A program made the translations under genes and the position numbers. From CANJBX01 sp035556735 (lineage in GTDB: Bacteria > Pseudomonadota > Alphaproteobacteria > Rhizobiales > Xanthobacteraceae), in NCBI GenBank assembly GCA_035556735.1, contig DATMFF010000003.1, positions 1 to 64,000 on the forward strand: a stretch of DNA of 64,000 nucleotides. The letters are read 5' to 3'. Below, in pieces: positions 55,790 through 64,000 of the stretch (positions are counted from its first letter, which is position 1; the number at the start of each line of letters is the position of its first letter). Under the pieces are notes generated by a model, which saw only the letters and a list, made by a program, of their open reading frames with translations, ran no database searches and had not been told where the DNA came from.

Positions 55790-56266
55790 ATGAGCGGACC
55801 TAAGGGAGTGACGTCTTTGGGCGTTTCAGCGGTCTCCATCGACCAACAGCCAGTCGTGCCTCCGCGCGCTGTTGTTGCCGCTCCCATCCCGGCGGCGGCG
55901 GTCGCGCGCGTTCCGAAAAGTGAAACCACTTGCGCCATGAAGGCGCCTGGTGAGCGGGAAGCACTTGAACTCGCGCTGGCGCGAATGGACGCCTACAAGC
56001 ACGAGGCGCGCCAGATGCGCGCCGACGCGCTCCGGCGATTCTCAGAGGGCCTCGTGGCGGGCAGCGCGGTGCTGGCGGCTGCGGTCGCCAGGCCCGTCGC
56101 CGCGCCGCTTCGCCAAGTTCTCGGATTTTGTGTCAATGGCCACGCCCGTCGGAACGGATTTCTTGCGCTGCGTGTATGGCTTGCCCGATGGCGCCGCGCC
56201 AGAGCGGCCGCTTGGAGGGCGCGTATCCGGCACATTATCTCCAGGGGCCTGGCCGGCATTGACTGA
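55790..56266 (+). CDS. Doubtful hypothetical protein, possibly frameshifted
   Basis: The ORF encodes 158 aa. A middle segment EREALELALARMDAYKHEARQMRADALRRF looks like a genuine amphipathic helix. The C-terminal half is Arg/Ala-rich and protein-like character is weak. A second frame over 56100-56200 reads more naturally (RFAKFSDFVSMATPVGTDFLRCVYGLPDG), so the real gene may have suffered a frameshift near 56100. There is no clear ribosome-binding site. The function is unknown. Confidence 0.3.
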   Translation: MSGPKGVTSLGVSAVSIDQQPVVPPRAVVAAPIPAAAVARVPKSETTCAMKAPGEREALELALARMDAYKHEARQMRADALRRFSEGLVAGSAVLAAAVARPVAAPLRQVLGFCVNGHARRNGFLALRVWLARWRRARAAAWRARIRHIISRGLAGID

Positions 56267-56700
56267 CCGCGACACGAGCCCATAAGCAATGTCACAAGGT
56301 TCGATCGTGGAAACAATCCTTCCGCCGCTGGCCTTCATCGTATTGATCGCGGCCTACTGCGCTGCGGTGGCGACCGTTCGCGGGATGGGCTGCCCCACTG
56401 AAACCCGCGATGGTCCTTCGGCGAGATCACGAGCGGCTCCCGAGACATGGCTCGCCAGCACAGCGGGCGTCGTGGCTGCGACAACAAGCGAATACGGCTC
56501 GCAATGGAACACATGACGCATGGGATGACACGGTAGGCCGCCCGCGTTCCACTGGCGAAGAAGGGGAAGATCACCGAAGACGATGCCGGCGTGGAATGGA
56601 CGGCGTGACGTGAGGCGAAGCGCAATCGACCCGCAGGCATTTTGGCAGCCAATCGGCAACACTCGGTATGCCGGGCGACGTGCCCGGCTCCGGCAGAGGA
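56267..56700. other. Poorly coding stretch with a possible tiny membrane ORF
   Basis: A plus-strand ORF of 75 codons at 56289-56516 begins with one plausible membrane helix (ILPPLAFIVLIAAYCAAVATV) but then becomes low-quality and lacks a ribosome-binding site, so it may be a remnant. A 7-bp hairpin (gccgggc-N5-gcccggc, 56670-56688) lies just past the GFA gene stop on the minus strand. Nothing else is recognised. Confidence 0.35.
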
Positions 56701-57105
56701 TCACTCGGGATCCTTCTCGAACGCGCTGGTGCCCGGCGGCAACTGAACCCAAGGATGCCGCCGGCTGTCATAGACCGACACGCGTGGCGGCGGAAACGTC
56801 GGGTCGGCAAATGCGCCGACGGCGACACCCACCGTTCCGTCGTGTCCTTCTTCCGTGTGGAACACCGTGGTTCCACATACGGGACAGAACCTGAACTTGA
56901 ACCTCGCGCCCTGGTCTCCGACGCGAACGTATTCGGTGGCGGTGCCGAACACCTGGAAAGGAGCGGAGAAGCTGGCCAGCGCGGCAAATGCGCTGCCGGT
57001 GCGCCTCTGGCAGGCGAGACAATGGCAGATGCCGACGCCGCGTGGCTCTCCGTCGACCCGGATGCGCAACTGCCCGCAGGAACACGACGCCGTCCGGGAC
57101 ACCAT
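56701..57105 (-). CDS. GFA family (CENP-V/formaldehyde-activating-like) zinc protein
   Basis: The protein has 134 aa. Zinc-ligand cysteines lie in CSCG at the N-terminus, CHCLACQRRTGSAFAA, and CPVCGTTVFH, the complete GFA pattern. The family includes glutathione-dependent formaldehyde-activating enzyme homologues, most with no proven activity. ATG at 57105 follows GAGGTGG, preferred over a GTG 12 nt upstream. Confidence 0.92.
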   Translation of the reverse strand: MVSRTASCSCGQLRIRVDGEPRGVGICHCLACQRRTGSAFAALASFSAPFQVFGTATEYVRVGDQGARFKFRFCPVCGTTVFHTEEGHDGTVGVAVGAFADPTFPPPRVSVYDSRRHPWVQLPPGTSAFEKDPE

Positions 57106-57180
57106 CGGCCACCTCACGATTGCTTCTGCGACGCGCGCATGCAGGTGCGAGACCGAATGGTCCCGCGGCGCCGTGCGCGG

Positions 57181-57879
57181 CTAGCGCTTGCTCAGGATCA
57201 CCGATTCGGCTTCGCGCGGCACCCGCCGTTCCCACACGCCGTTGTTGTCTTCGAAGCGCCAGATCTGGCCGCGGGCGGATTTCATCACCAACTCGCCGTG
57301 ATCCATCTGCCACGTGACGGGGCCGAAGCGCATCACCGCGGCGTCGCAGCCGGGTTTCACCTGCATCGCCATCTCGCCTGGGCTTGCCGGTGTGTTTGAC
57401 AGGGTCATCACGCAGACTTCGCCCGATCCGCGCTGCACGCTCCAGTCGCCCATCATCTGCTCGACCGTGCGCACGGTGGCGGCCACCGAGGCGGCGCTCT
57501 GCAGGAAGGTGAGCGGCTGGCCGGGCCGCAACGATTCGTACATGCCGCTCTCGACCTCGGTGAAGTCGTAGATGACCTTGCCCTTGGCGTCGACGAGCCG
57601 CACGCTGCTGTCGCTCGTCAGGGTCCAGGCAGAAACTCCGGCCAGCGGCGGGAACTGTGCGACACACGGGCCCTTCTCGAATTCGAGCTTGTAGCCCGCG
57701 CCGCCGGTCTCCGCCTTGAGCGTGATCATGCAGGTCTGATCGTGGTCGGCATTGGACATCTCCCAGGCTCCGACCAGGCTTTCGACCGTCTCGTTGAGCT
57801 GTCCCCGGGCGGCGCCGAGCGGAAGGCAGCAGGCCAACGCCAGCAGGGCACAGCGCACAAGCGATGCGGGATCGATCAT
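57181..57879 (-). CDS. Exported protein with two AprI/Inh-like beta-barrel domains
   Basis: The protein has 232 aa with a signal peptide (LVRCALLALACCLPLGAARG). Two similar halves follow: LVGAWEMSNADHDQTCMITLKAE ... GPCVAQFPPLAGVSAWTL and MMGDWSVQRGSGEVCVMTLSNTP ... PGCDAAVMRFGPVTWQM. Each has the G-x-W-x-(M/V)...C...L...C pattern of AprI/Inh metalloprotease inhibitors, which normally have one domain. A strong AAGGAGG precedes the ATG at 57879. No protease gene is adjacent, so a role in inhibition is uncertain. Confidence 0.8.
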   Translation of the reverse strand: MIDPASLVRCALLALACCLPLGAARGQLNETVESLVGAWEMSNADHDQTCMITLKAETGGAGYKLEFEKGPCVAQFPPLAGVSAWTLTSDSSVRLVDAKGKVIYDFTEVESGMYESLRPGQPLTFLQSAASVAATVRTVEQMMGDWSVQRGSGEVCVMTLSNTPASPGEMAMQVKPGCDAAVMRFGPVTWQMDHGELVMKSARGQIWRFEDNNGVWERRVPREAESVILSKR

Positions 57880-57914
57880 ACGGCACCTCCTTACGCGCGC
57901 GGCTTGGCCATCCA

Positions 57915-58895
57915 TCATGCAACCCCATGGGCCGGCAGAAATGCCTCCGGCACCGGCGTCAGCGGCGGTTGGCCTGCAGCCCAGGCGAGCAGATTATCCA
58001 CGACAAGTTGATCCATCTTATTGCGCGTTGCCACTGTGGCGGAACCGAGGTGAGGCAACAGAACGACGTTGTCCATCACCAGCAATTCGGGCGGGACCTG
58101 CGGCTCGTTCTCGAACACGTCGAGCCCGGCGGCCAGGATCGTTCCATCCTGCAGCGCCGTGACGAGGGCGCTCTCGTCCACCACCGAGCCCCGGGCCATG
58201 TTGACCAGGATGCCCCGCGGACCGAGCGCGGCCAGCACATCGGCGTTGATGAGATGGCGGGTGCCGGCGCCGCCAGGGACGATCGCGATCAGGGTGTCCA
58301 CGTCACGGGCCATGTCGACAAGCCTGGAGTAGTGCTGATAGGGCAGGTCCGGCGCCTGACGACGCGTATGATAGACGACTGGGACCCGGAATGCGTCGAG
58401 CCGGCGAGCGATCGCCCGGCCGATCGCGCCCATGCCCAACATGCCGACGGTTCGGTCGCGCAGGGTAGCAGTGAGTGGAAACTCGCCCCTGGGCCAATCG
58501 CCGGCGCGCACGAACCGGTCGGCGCGCGGAAGTTCGCGCACGGTGCAGAGCAACAGTCCGAGCGCGGTGTCCGCGACCTCCTCGGTCAAGACGTCCGGGG
58601 TGTTGGTGACCATGATGCGATGGGCGAGGGCAAAGTCGGTGTCGATGTGGCTATAGCCCACACCGAACGTGGACACGATCTCAAGCTTGGGGCACTGCGC
58701 CATCAGATCGGCGGGCACCCGTTCGGTGACCATGCTGACGGCAAACGCCCGGATGCGCGGCCCGATCTCGGTGACCAGGGCGGCGGGATCGGCCGCCTGC
58801 GCAAGCTTATGTACGGTGAAGGCGCCCGCCAGCCCATCGGCAATCAGCGGCTTGGGCGGCCCGATCAGCAGGAGGTCAGGCTTGTCGGCGGCCAT
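57915..58895 (-). CDS. D-2-hydroxyacid dehydrogenase (glyoxylate/hydroxypyruvate reductase-like)
   Basis: The protein has 326 aa. The NAD(P)-binding motif GMLGMGAIGRAIARRLDAF is in the middle. The catalytic triad regions are NMARGSVVDE (Arg), DVFENEPQVP (Glu) and LLPHLGSATVATR (His). It interconverts a 2-oxoacid and a D-2-hydroxyacid; glyoxylate or hydroxypyruvate are common substrates. CGGAGAAACGT precedes the ATG. It lies 131 nt downstream of the E2 gene on the same strand and could be part of that transcript. Confidence 0.92.
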   Translation of the reverse strand: MAADKPDLLLIGPPKPLIADGLAGAFTVHKLAQAADPAALVTEIGPRIRAFAVSMVTERVPADLMAQCPKLEIVSTFGVGYSHIDTDFALAHRIMVTNTPDVLTEEVADTALGLLLCTVRELPRADRFVRAGDWPRGEFPLTATLRDRTVGMLGMGAIGRAIARRLDAFRVPVVYHTRRQAPDLPYQHYSRLVDMARDVDTLIAIVPGGAGTRHLINADVLAALGPRGILVNMARGSVVDESALVTALQDGTILAAGLDVFENEPQVPPELLVMDNVVLLPHLGSATVATRNKMDQLVVDNLLAWAAGQPPLTPVPEAFLPAHGVA

Positions 58896-59026
58896 ACGTT
58901 TCTCCGGAGAACGTGCAGCCCCTAGCAAGCAGGAAGCATGCCGACAATCCTGTGACGGCGGGCCAGCCGCGATGCTTTTATCGGGTATTATCGAACACGA
59001 TGGGGACGAAAGTGCCCGCCTGAAAA

Positions 59027-60376
59027 TCAGATCATCATTCCGACGGGATGTTCGAAGAACAGCTTGAACGCCGCCAGCAGCTCCGCACCCAGCGCCCCGT
59101 CGACCACGCGGTGATCGCACGAGAGCGTCACCGACATCTGGCTCGCGAAGCGCACACCCTCTGGCGTTTCGATCGGACGCCGCTCGCCGGCGCCGACGGC
59201 GAGGATGGTTGCGTGGGGCGGATTGATGATGGCCGCGAACTCACGCACTCCGTACATGCCGAGGTTCGAGATCGCGCTCGCCCCGCCCTGATATTCCTGC
59301 GGCCTGAGCTTCTTGGCGCGCGCACGCGTTGCGAGCTCGCGCATTTCGGAGGAGATCTGCGCCACGGACTTCATCTGCGCGTCGCGGATAATGGGCGTGA
59401 TCAAGCCCCCGTCGATCGCCACCGCCACGCCGATGTCGGATGAGCGGAAGCGCAGAATGCGATCATCTGCCCACACGGCGTTGGCGGCTGGGACGCGCTG
59501 CAAGGCCAAGGCGAGGGCTTTGATGACGAAGTCGTTGATCGACAGCTTCGGCGCGCCGTCGCCTTCGCCCGCAGTTGCGTTCATCTCGCCACGCACTGCC
59601 AAGACGCGCTCGAGCGTCACGTCGGCGGTGAGATAAAAGTGCGGCACGGTCTGCTTGGCCTCGATCAAGCGGGTCGCGATGGTGCGCCGCATGCCGTCGA
59701 GCGGGACCTCGTCGTAGCTGCCGGGCGCGTAGAGCGCCTTCACACGCTCGGCGCCGGGGCCGCGCGCGAGTGCCGGCTGTGGTGCGGCGGCCGCAGGCGT
59801 GCGCCCGAGCTTGGCGAGCGCGCTCTCGACGTCGCGCGCGACCAGGCGGCCGTGCGGGCCCGAGGGCGGCAGCACGGCAAGGTCGATGCCGTTCTCGGCC
59901 GCGAGCCGCCGCGCCAGGGGCGTGGCATAGGTGCCGCCGGGCAAGCGCGCGCGCCCGTAGTTGCGCTCGGGGGTGCGGACGGCCTGAAAGGGATCGAGCT
60001 CGACCGGCGCGCGCGGCGTCGGCGGGGGTACGGGCGCTGCTGCTGCGAGTGGTACGGATGCGGCCGCGGTGCGCGGCGCGGCTATCGGCGCCGGATTGCT
60101 GTGCGGGGTGGCTGGAGCGCCGGGCGAGGGGCTCGCTGCCGCGCCGTCGCCGGAAATCACCGCGATCACGGCGCCGACCGGCGCAACCTCGCCCTCGGGC
60201 ACGCGAATCTCCGCCAGCACGCCGGCGCTCGTCGCCGGCACTTCCATGGATACTTTGTCGGTCTCGATCTCGAACAGGTTGTCACCCGGCTTGACCGCGT
60301 CGCCCGCCGACTTGAACCACTTGGTGATCTTGCCTTCGGCGACGGTTTCGCCGAGCTGCGGCATCAGGATGTCCAT
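59027..60376 (-). CDS. Dihydrolipoamide acyltransferase (E2) of a 2-oxoacid dehydrogenase complex
   Basis: The protein has 449 aa. It contains one lipoyl domain with Lys41 in EIETDKVSMEVPA, an Ala/Pro-rich linker, a peripheral-subunit-binding domain (YATPLARRLAAENGIDLAVLPPSGPHGRLVARDVESAL), and the catalytic core ending with SCDHRVVDGALGAELL, where His and Asp are catalytic. E2 transfers the acyl group from E1-bound ThDP to CoA. ATG at 60376 follows GGTGAG; a GTG three codons earlier overlaps the stop of the upstream gene. No E3 gene is visible. Confidence 0.94.
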   Translation of the reverse strand: MDILMPQLGETVAEGKITKWFKSAGDAVKPGDNLFEIETDKVSMEVPATSAGVLAEIRVPEGEVAPVGAVIAVISGDGAAASPSPGAPATPHSNPAPIAAPRTAAASVPLAAAAPVPPPTPRAPVELDPFQAVRTPERNYGRARLPGGTYATPLARRLAAENGIDLAVLPPSGPHGRLVARDVESALAKLGRTPAAAAPQPALARGPGAERVKALYAPGSYDEVPLDGMRRTIATRLIEAKQTVPHFYLTADVTLERVLAVRGEMNATAGEGDGAPKLSINDFVIKALALALQRVPAANAVWADDRILRFRSSDIGVAVAIDGGLITPIIRDAQMKSVAQISSEMRELATRARAKKLRPQEYQGGASAISNLGMYGVREFAAIINPPHATILAVGAGERRPIETPEGVRFASQMSVTLSCDHRVVDGALGAELLAAFKLFFEHPVGMMI

Positions 60377-60381
60377 CGAAC

Positions 60382-61833
60382 TCACCAGCTCACGGAGACG
60401 TACTGCGTCTCCAGGAATTCCATCATGCCCTCGTGGGCGCCTTCACGGCCGATGCCCGATTGTTTGGTGCCGCCGAATGGCGCCGCTGGATCGGAGACGA
60501 GTCCGCGATTGAGGCCGATCATGCCGAAATCGAGCTTCTCGGAAACGCGCATGCCGCGGGTCAGGTCCTTGGTGAAGAGATAGGCCACGAGGCCGTATTC
60601 GGTATCGTTGGCGCGACGAACGACCTCGTCTTCCGACTTGAAGGTCTGGATCGACGCGACAGGGCCGAAGATTTCCTCGCGCAGCATGGCGGCTTCATCC
60701 GGCACGTTGTCGAGCACCGTGGCTGGGTAGAAGAAGCCCTTGCCGCCGGGCGCCTTTCCCCCGGTGAGCACCTTGGCACCCTTCTTCACGGCATCCTCGA
60801 CCAGCTCGATCACCTTGTCGCGGCCCTCGGCATTGACGAGCGGGCCCAGCGCGACGCCCTCGGTAAGACCATTGCCCATCTTGAGCGAGGCCATCTTCTC
60901 GGTGAGCTTCTTCGCGAATTCCGCGTGCACCTTCTCCTGTACATAGAAGCGGTTGGCGGCCGTGCAGGCCTCGCCCATGTTGCGCATCTTGGCGATCATC
61001 GCGCCCTCGACGGCCGCGTCGATGTCGGCGTCCTCGAACACGATGAACGGTGCATTTCCGCCCAACTCCATCGCCGGCGTGATCACCGAATCGGCCGCCT
61101 CGTGCAGCAGCTTCTTGCCGACCTCGGTCGAGCCGGTGAACGAGACGATGCGCACGCGCGGATCGTGCAGCATGGCGCTGACTACTTTGCCCGAGGAGCG
61201 TGAGGGGATGACATTGACGACGCCCGGCGGGACGCCGGCTTCCTCCAGCGCGGGCATCAGCGCCAGCATGGTGAGCGGCGTGTCGGACGCGGGCTTGAGC
61301 ACGACCGGGCAGCCGGCGGCCAGGGCGGGGCCGATCTTGCGCGTGGCCATCGCAGCCGGGAAGTTCCACGGTGTCACCAGCACCGCGACGCCGGCCGGCT
61401 TGTGGTGCACGAAGATGCGGGCGCCGGACGCGGGCGCGCGCGACACTTCGCCAATGTTGCGCACGGCCTCCTCGGCGTACCAGCGGAAGAACTCGGCGGC
61501 ATAAGCCACCTCGCCGCGCGAATCCGGAAGCGCCTTGCCGTTCTCGAGCGTGATCAGCTTCGCGAAGCGCTCGGCGTCGCGCATGATCAACTCGAAAGCC
61601 TTGCGCAAGATTTCTCCACGCTCGCGCGGCTTGCGCGCCGCCCAGCCTTCGAAGGCGTTGCTGGCGGCGTCCACAGCCGCCTTCGCGTCGTCGACGGTGG
61701 CGCTGGCCACCGATGCAATGGTCGTTTCGGTGGCGGGATCGATCACGTCGAAACGGCCGCCGTCGGAGGCCTTGCGCCATTTTCCGCCGATCCACAGGTC
61801 GGTCGGAACATTCGCGAGCAGATTGTCGTACAT
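60382..61833 (-). CDS. NAD(P)-dependent succinate-semialdehyde dehydrogenase-like enzyme
   Basis: The protein has 483 aa. Aldehyde dehydrogenase motifs are complete: VTPWNFPAAMATRKIGPALAAGCPVVLKPASDTPL, FTGSTEVGKKL, the general base in MELGGNAPFIVFEDAD and the nucleophile in GEACTAANRFYVQEK. The sequence resembles GabD-type enzymes, which oxidise succinate semialdehyde to succinate. It is embedded in a 2-oxoacid dehydrogenase operon between the cupin gene and E2. The substrate is probably an aldehyde linked to that pathway. Confidence 0.92.
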   Translation of the reverse strand: MYDNLLANVPTDLWIGGKWRKASDGGRFDVIDPATETTIASVASATVDDAKAAVDAASNAFEGWAARKPRERGEILRKAFELIMRDAERFAKLITLENGKALPDSRGEVAYAAEFFRWYAEEAVRNIGEVSRAPASGARIFVHHKPAGVAVLVTPWNFPAAMATRKIGPALAAGCPVVLKPASDTPLTMLALMPALEEAGVPPGVVNVIPSRSSGKVVSAMLHDPRVRIVSFTGSTEVGKKLLHEAADSVITPAMELGGNAPFIVFEDADIDAAVEGAMIAKMRNMGEACTAANRFYVQEKVHAEFAKKLTEKMASLKMGNGLTEGVALGPLVNAEGRDKVIELVEDAVKKGAKVLTGGKAPGGKGFFYPATVLDNVPDEAAMLREEIFGPVASIQTFKSEDEVVRRANDTEYGLVAYLFTKDLTRGMRVSEKLDFGMIGLNRGLVSDPAAPFGGTKQSGIGREGAHEGMMEFLETQYVSVSW

Positions 61834-61852
61834 GACCTTTGTCCCTTGGCGC

Positions 61853-62185
61853 TTACGGTTTCTGCGGTTTCAGCTCGACCAGGATGTTCCTGTAGGGCAT
61901 GTCGGTGAGATTGCGCAGCTCGTGCTTCTCCCCGGGGTCGCGCCACAGGATCTCTCCGGGACCTTCCTCGCCCTGGTAGATCTTACCCTCGACGGTCTCG
62001 ATCTCGACCTTTCCGCCCGTGATCGGCACGATGACGTAGGGCAGCGTGTGATGGTGCCACGGCTTGCGGCCGCGCGGCGCCACCTGCATGTCCCAAATGC
62101 GTACCTGGTCATTCTCGAAAATCACCCTGGTGCCGATCGGCCCGTTGGGATTTTCACGCGTGGGCTCGTCGCTCGCCACGGTCAT
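61853..62185 (-). CDS. Small single-domain cupin protein
   Basis: The protein has 110 aa. The cupin motif 1 is WHHHTLPYVIVPITGGKVEIE, with two or three His as metal ligands. Motif 2 is GEILWRDPGEKHELRN. Such proteins may be small dioxygenases, isomerases or sensors. It lies between E1beta and the aldehyde dehydrogenase genes on the same strand, implying a pathway role that cannot be named. Confidence 0.85.
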   Translation of the reverse strand: MTVASDEPTRENPNGPIGTRVIFENDQVRIWDMQVAPRGRKPWHHHTLPYVIVPITGGKVEIETVEGKIYQGEEGPGEILWRDPGEKHELRNLTDMPYRNILVELKPQKP

Positions 62186-62215
62186 TCCTCCCCTTGGACG
62201 CGGCCGGCGGGCGCT

Positions 62216-63196
62216 TCAGCTTTGCAGCGACCGCCGGATCGTTTCGGCGATGCGCTCGGGCGTCGGCAGGACCATGTCCTCGAGAATGTCGGCGGCAGGC
62301 AGCGGAATATGGGGGGTGGTGATCCGCACCGGCGGGCCGTCGAGGTCGTAGAAGGCCTCGTCGGCAACGATCGACACGATTTCGGCCCCCCAGCCGCACA
62401 GCCGCGGGTTTTCCTCCACGGTAAACAGGCGATGGGTGCGGCCGACCGAGCCGAGGATCGTCTGGGTGTCGAGCGGCACCAGTGAGCGGACGTCGATCAC
62501 CTCGCAATCGATGCCGTGCTCGGCCTTGAGCTTCTCGGCGGCGGCGAGTGCTCGCGGCACCATCAGCGCGAGCGCGAGGATAGTCGCGTCCTTGCCCGGC
62601 CGGATGATGCTGGCGGTGCCGAGCGTGTCGACAATCTCGCCGTCCGGCACCTCGCCCTTCATCGCATACAGCGATTTGTGCTCGAGGAAGATGACCGGAT
62701 CGGGATCGCGCACCGAGGCTGCGAGCAGCCCGATGACGTCGCGCGGCGTTGACGGCGCAACGACCTTCAAGCCGGGAATCATCATGCACCAGTTCTCGAC
62801 GCTCTGCGAATGCTGCGCGCCGAAGCGGGAGCCGGCCCCGTTGCCGGTGCGTACGACCAGCGGACATTTGAGCTGGCCGTTGCTCATGTAGCGGCTCTTG
62901 GGAAACTCGTTCGCGATGTAATCGAAGCAAACCGCAACGAAGTCAGAGAACATGATCTCCGCGATCGGCTTGAGGCCGGTCATCGCCGCGCCCATGGCTG
63001 CGCCGAGGATCGCTTGTTCCGAGATCGGCGTGTCGCGCACGCGCTTAGGCCCGAACTGCTCGTACAGGCCGACAGTCGCCTTGAACACTCCGCCCGCCTT
63101 GGCGACGTCCTCGCCGAAGAAAATCACGTCCGGATCGCGCGCCATCTCCTGCGCAATGCCGCGCGCAACCGCATCGCGATAGGTCAGTTCCGCCAT
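62216..63196 (-). CDS. 2-oxoacid dehydrogenase E1 beta subunit
   Basis: The protein has 326 aa. It begins MAELTYRDAVARGIAQEMARDPDVIFFGEDVAKAGGVFK, the standard E1beta N-terminus with the ThDP-contacting Glu. Later blocks include RVRDTPISEQAILGAAMGAAMTGLKPIAEIMFSDF and the C-terminal GSVGRTHRLFTVEENPRLCGWGAEI. ATG at 63196 has GGAGGG nearby and overlaps the end of E1alpha by 13 nt, suggesting translational coupling. It is related to pyruvate and acetoin dehydrogenase E1beta. Confidence 0.95.
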   Translation of the reverse strand: MAELTYRDAVARGIAQEMARDPDVIFFGEDVAKAGGVFKATVGLYEQFGPKRVRDTPISEQAILGAAMGAAMTGLKPIAEIMFSDFVAVCFDYIANEFPKSRYMSNGQLKCPLVVRTGNGAGSRFGAQHSQSVENWCMMIPGLKVVAPSTPRDVIGLLAASVRDPDPVIFLEHKSLYAMKGEVPDGEIVDTLGTASIIRPGKDATILALALMVPRALAAAEKLKAEHGIDCEVIDVRSLVPLDTQTILGSVGRTHRLFTVEENPRLCGWGAEIVSIVADEAFYDLDGPPVRITTPHIPLPAADILEDMVLPTPERIAETIRRSLQS

Positions 63197-64000
63197 GCCC
63201 ACCCTCCATCGGCGTAAACGTCCGTGAAGAGGATGTCCGCGGGCGGCATCGGCGCCTTCTTGCAGGCCTCGGTCGCCTCGTCGACCTCGCGCCGCACATC
63301 CTCGTCGATCTTCGCAATCGCCGCCTCAGAGATACCGAACTGCTTGAGCCGCTCGCGGTAGATCACGACGGGATCATGCTGCTTCCAGCGCTCGAGCTCC
63401 CCCTCGGGCCGGTACTTGGCGGGGTCGGCGCGCGAGTGTCCGGAATGACGGTAGGTCATGCACTCGATCAGCGAGGGCCCATGTCCGGCGCGTGCGCGCG
63501 CATAGGCGGCGCTGGCAGTGCGGTAGACGATGTCGGCGTCGTTGCCGTCGATGATGATGCGGTCGAGACCATAGGCCGATGCGCGGTCGGCGGCAGGATG
63601 CTCCACAGCGGTCACCTCGCCGATCGGCGTGTATTCCATGTACAGGTTGTTCTCGCACACGAACACGACGGGCAGCTTCCAGATTGCCGCGAAGTTGAGC
63701 GCCTCGTGGAACGCGCCGATGTTGGTGGTGCCGTCGCCGAAAAAGCACACCGACACGTCGCTGTGGCCCTTGTATTGCGCGCGTAGCGCGGCGCCACAGG
63801 CAATCGGCAGGTGCGCGCCGATGATCGCGTAGGATCCCATCACGCCGTGCTCGGTCGAGGTGAGGTGCATGGAGCCGCCCTTGCCGCGCATCAGCCCATT
63901 GTCGCGCTGCATCAGTTCGCCCAGCACCTTCTCGACCGACACGCCGCGCGCCAGGGTGTGCGCGTGCCCGCGGTACGTGCAGAACGACAGGTCTCCCGGC
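63184..64000 (-). CDS. 2-oxoacid dehydrogenase E1 alpha subunit (5' end outside window)
   Basis: About 271 C-terminal residues are visible. The ThDP-binding motif is GDGTTNIGAFHEALNFAAIWKLPVVFVCENN, starting with Gly-Asp-Gly. RGKGGSMHLTS and AHLPIACGAALRAQYKG come before it, and the phosphorylation-loop-like YRHSGHSRADPAKYRPEGELE after it. The start codon is beyond position 64000. It is the first visible gene of the minus-strand operon E1alpha-E1beta-cupin-aldehyde dehydrogenase-E2. Confidence 0.95.
   Translation of the reverse strand, partial: PGDLSFCTYRGHAHTLARGVSVEKVLGELMQRDNGLMRGKGGSMHLTSTEHGVMGSYAIIGAHLPIACGAALRAQYKGHSDVSVCFFGDGTTNIGAFHEALNFAAIWKLPVVFVCENNLYMEYTPIGEVTAVEHPAADRASAYGLDRIIIDGNDADIVYRTASAAYARARAGHGPSLIECMTYRHSGHSRADPAKYRPEGELERWKQHDPVVIYRERLKQFGISEAAIAKIDEDVRREVDEATEACKKAPMPPADILFTDVYADGGWAWRN

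Overview
The window looks like chromosomal DNA of a high-GC alphaproteobacterium, most probably of the Hyphomicrobiales (Bradyrhizobium/Pseudolabrys/Xanthobacter-like). The clues are the end of an rRNA operon with an initiator tRNA nearby, many tripartite-tricarboxylate (TTT/Bug) and TRAP transporter genes, a two-subunit formate dehydrogenase built like that of Methylobacterium, a DUF3297 gene, and intergenic palindromes with the core gcttgaccc. This is inferred from gene content; no database search was run.

Layout. 1-606: the 3' end of 23S rRNA, 5S rRNA and two stacked terminators. 745-4494: a phenylacetate-CoA-ligase-like enzyme, an orphan Bug solute-binding protein and a CHAD protein. 4684-4806: initiator tRNA with terminator. 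4980-10583: uncharacterised exported, membrane and lipoprotein genes. 10735-16067: a luciferase-like monooxygenase, a TRAP transporter operon, and an FMN reductase divergent from its likely HxlR regulator. 16174-18372: DUF2189 and DUF2254 membrane proteins.

18615-37187 is the most coherent part and reads as an oxalate/formate catabolic region. It holds a complete TTT transporter (tctC-tctB-tctA), a GntR/FCD regulator, oxalyl-CoA decarboxylase, formyl-CoA transferase with an unusual Lys/Ala-rich N-terminal tail, a formyltransferase-fold protein resembling the hydrolase domain of 10-formyl-THF dehydrogenase, and formate-THF ligase. These are followed by a large soluble protein joining duplicated cache-like sensor regions to a CheW domain, then a LysR regulator divergent from an NAD-linked formate dehydrogenase (fused NuoE/NuoF-type beta subunit and molybdo/tungsto alpha subunit). 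Together they would take oxalate through oxalyl-CoA to formyl-CoA and then formate or C1-tetrahydrofolate, ending in CO2 and NADH. Oxalate uptake by the TTT system and sensing by the cache-CheW protein are inferences from position.

37250-40000: a palindromic intergenic repeat, DUF3297, an AT-rich HNH endonuclease gene that looks acquired, a GST, and a nine-unit short-repeat array just upstream of bioB. 41066-53590: crcB, a KDG-kinase-like sugar kinase, an EamA transporter, an aminotransferase, a four-gene run (PEP-mutase/ICL family, GNAT, nitronate monooxygenase, sfsA), FkbM methyltransferase, map, a GlxA-type regulator, a methyltransferase and radC. 53751-57879: a cytochrome P460-like protein, a LuxR-type regulator, a poorly coding stretch, a GFA protein and a two-domain AprI/Inh-like protein. 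57915-64000, all on the minus strand: a D-2-hydroxyacid dehydrogenase and a 2-oxoacid dehydrogenase operon (E1alpha, E1beta, cupin, aldehyde dehydrogenase, E2) that runs off the window.
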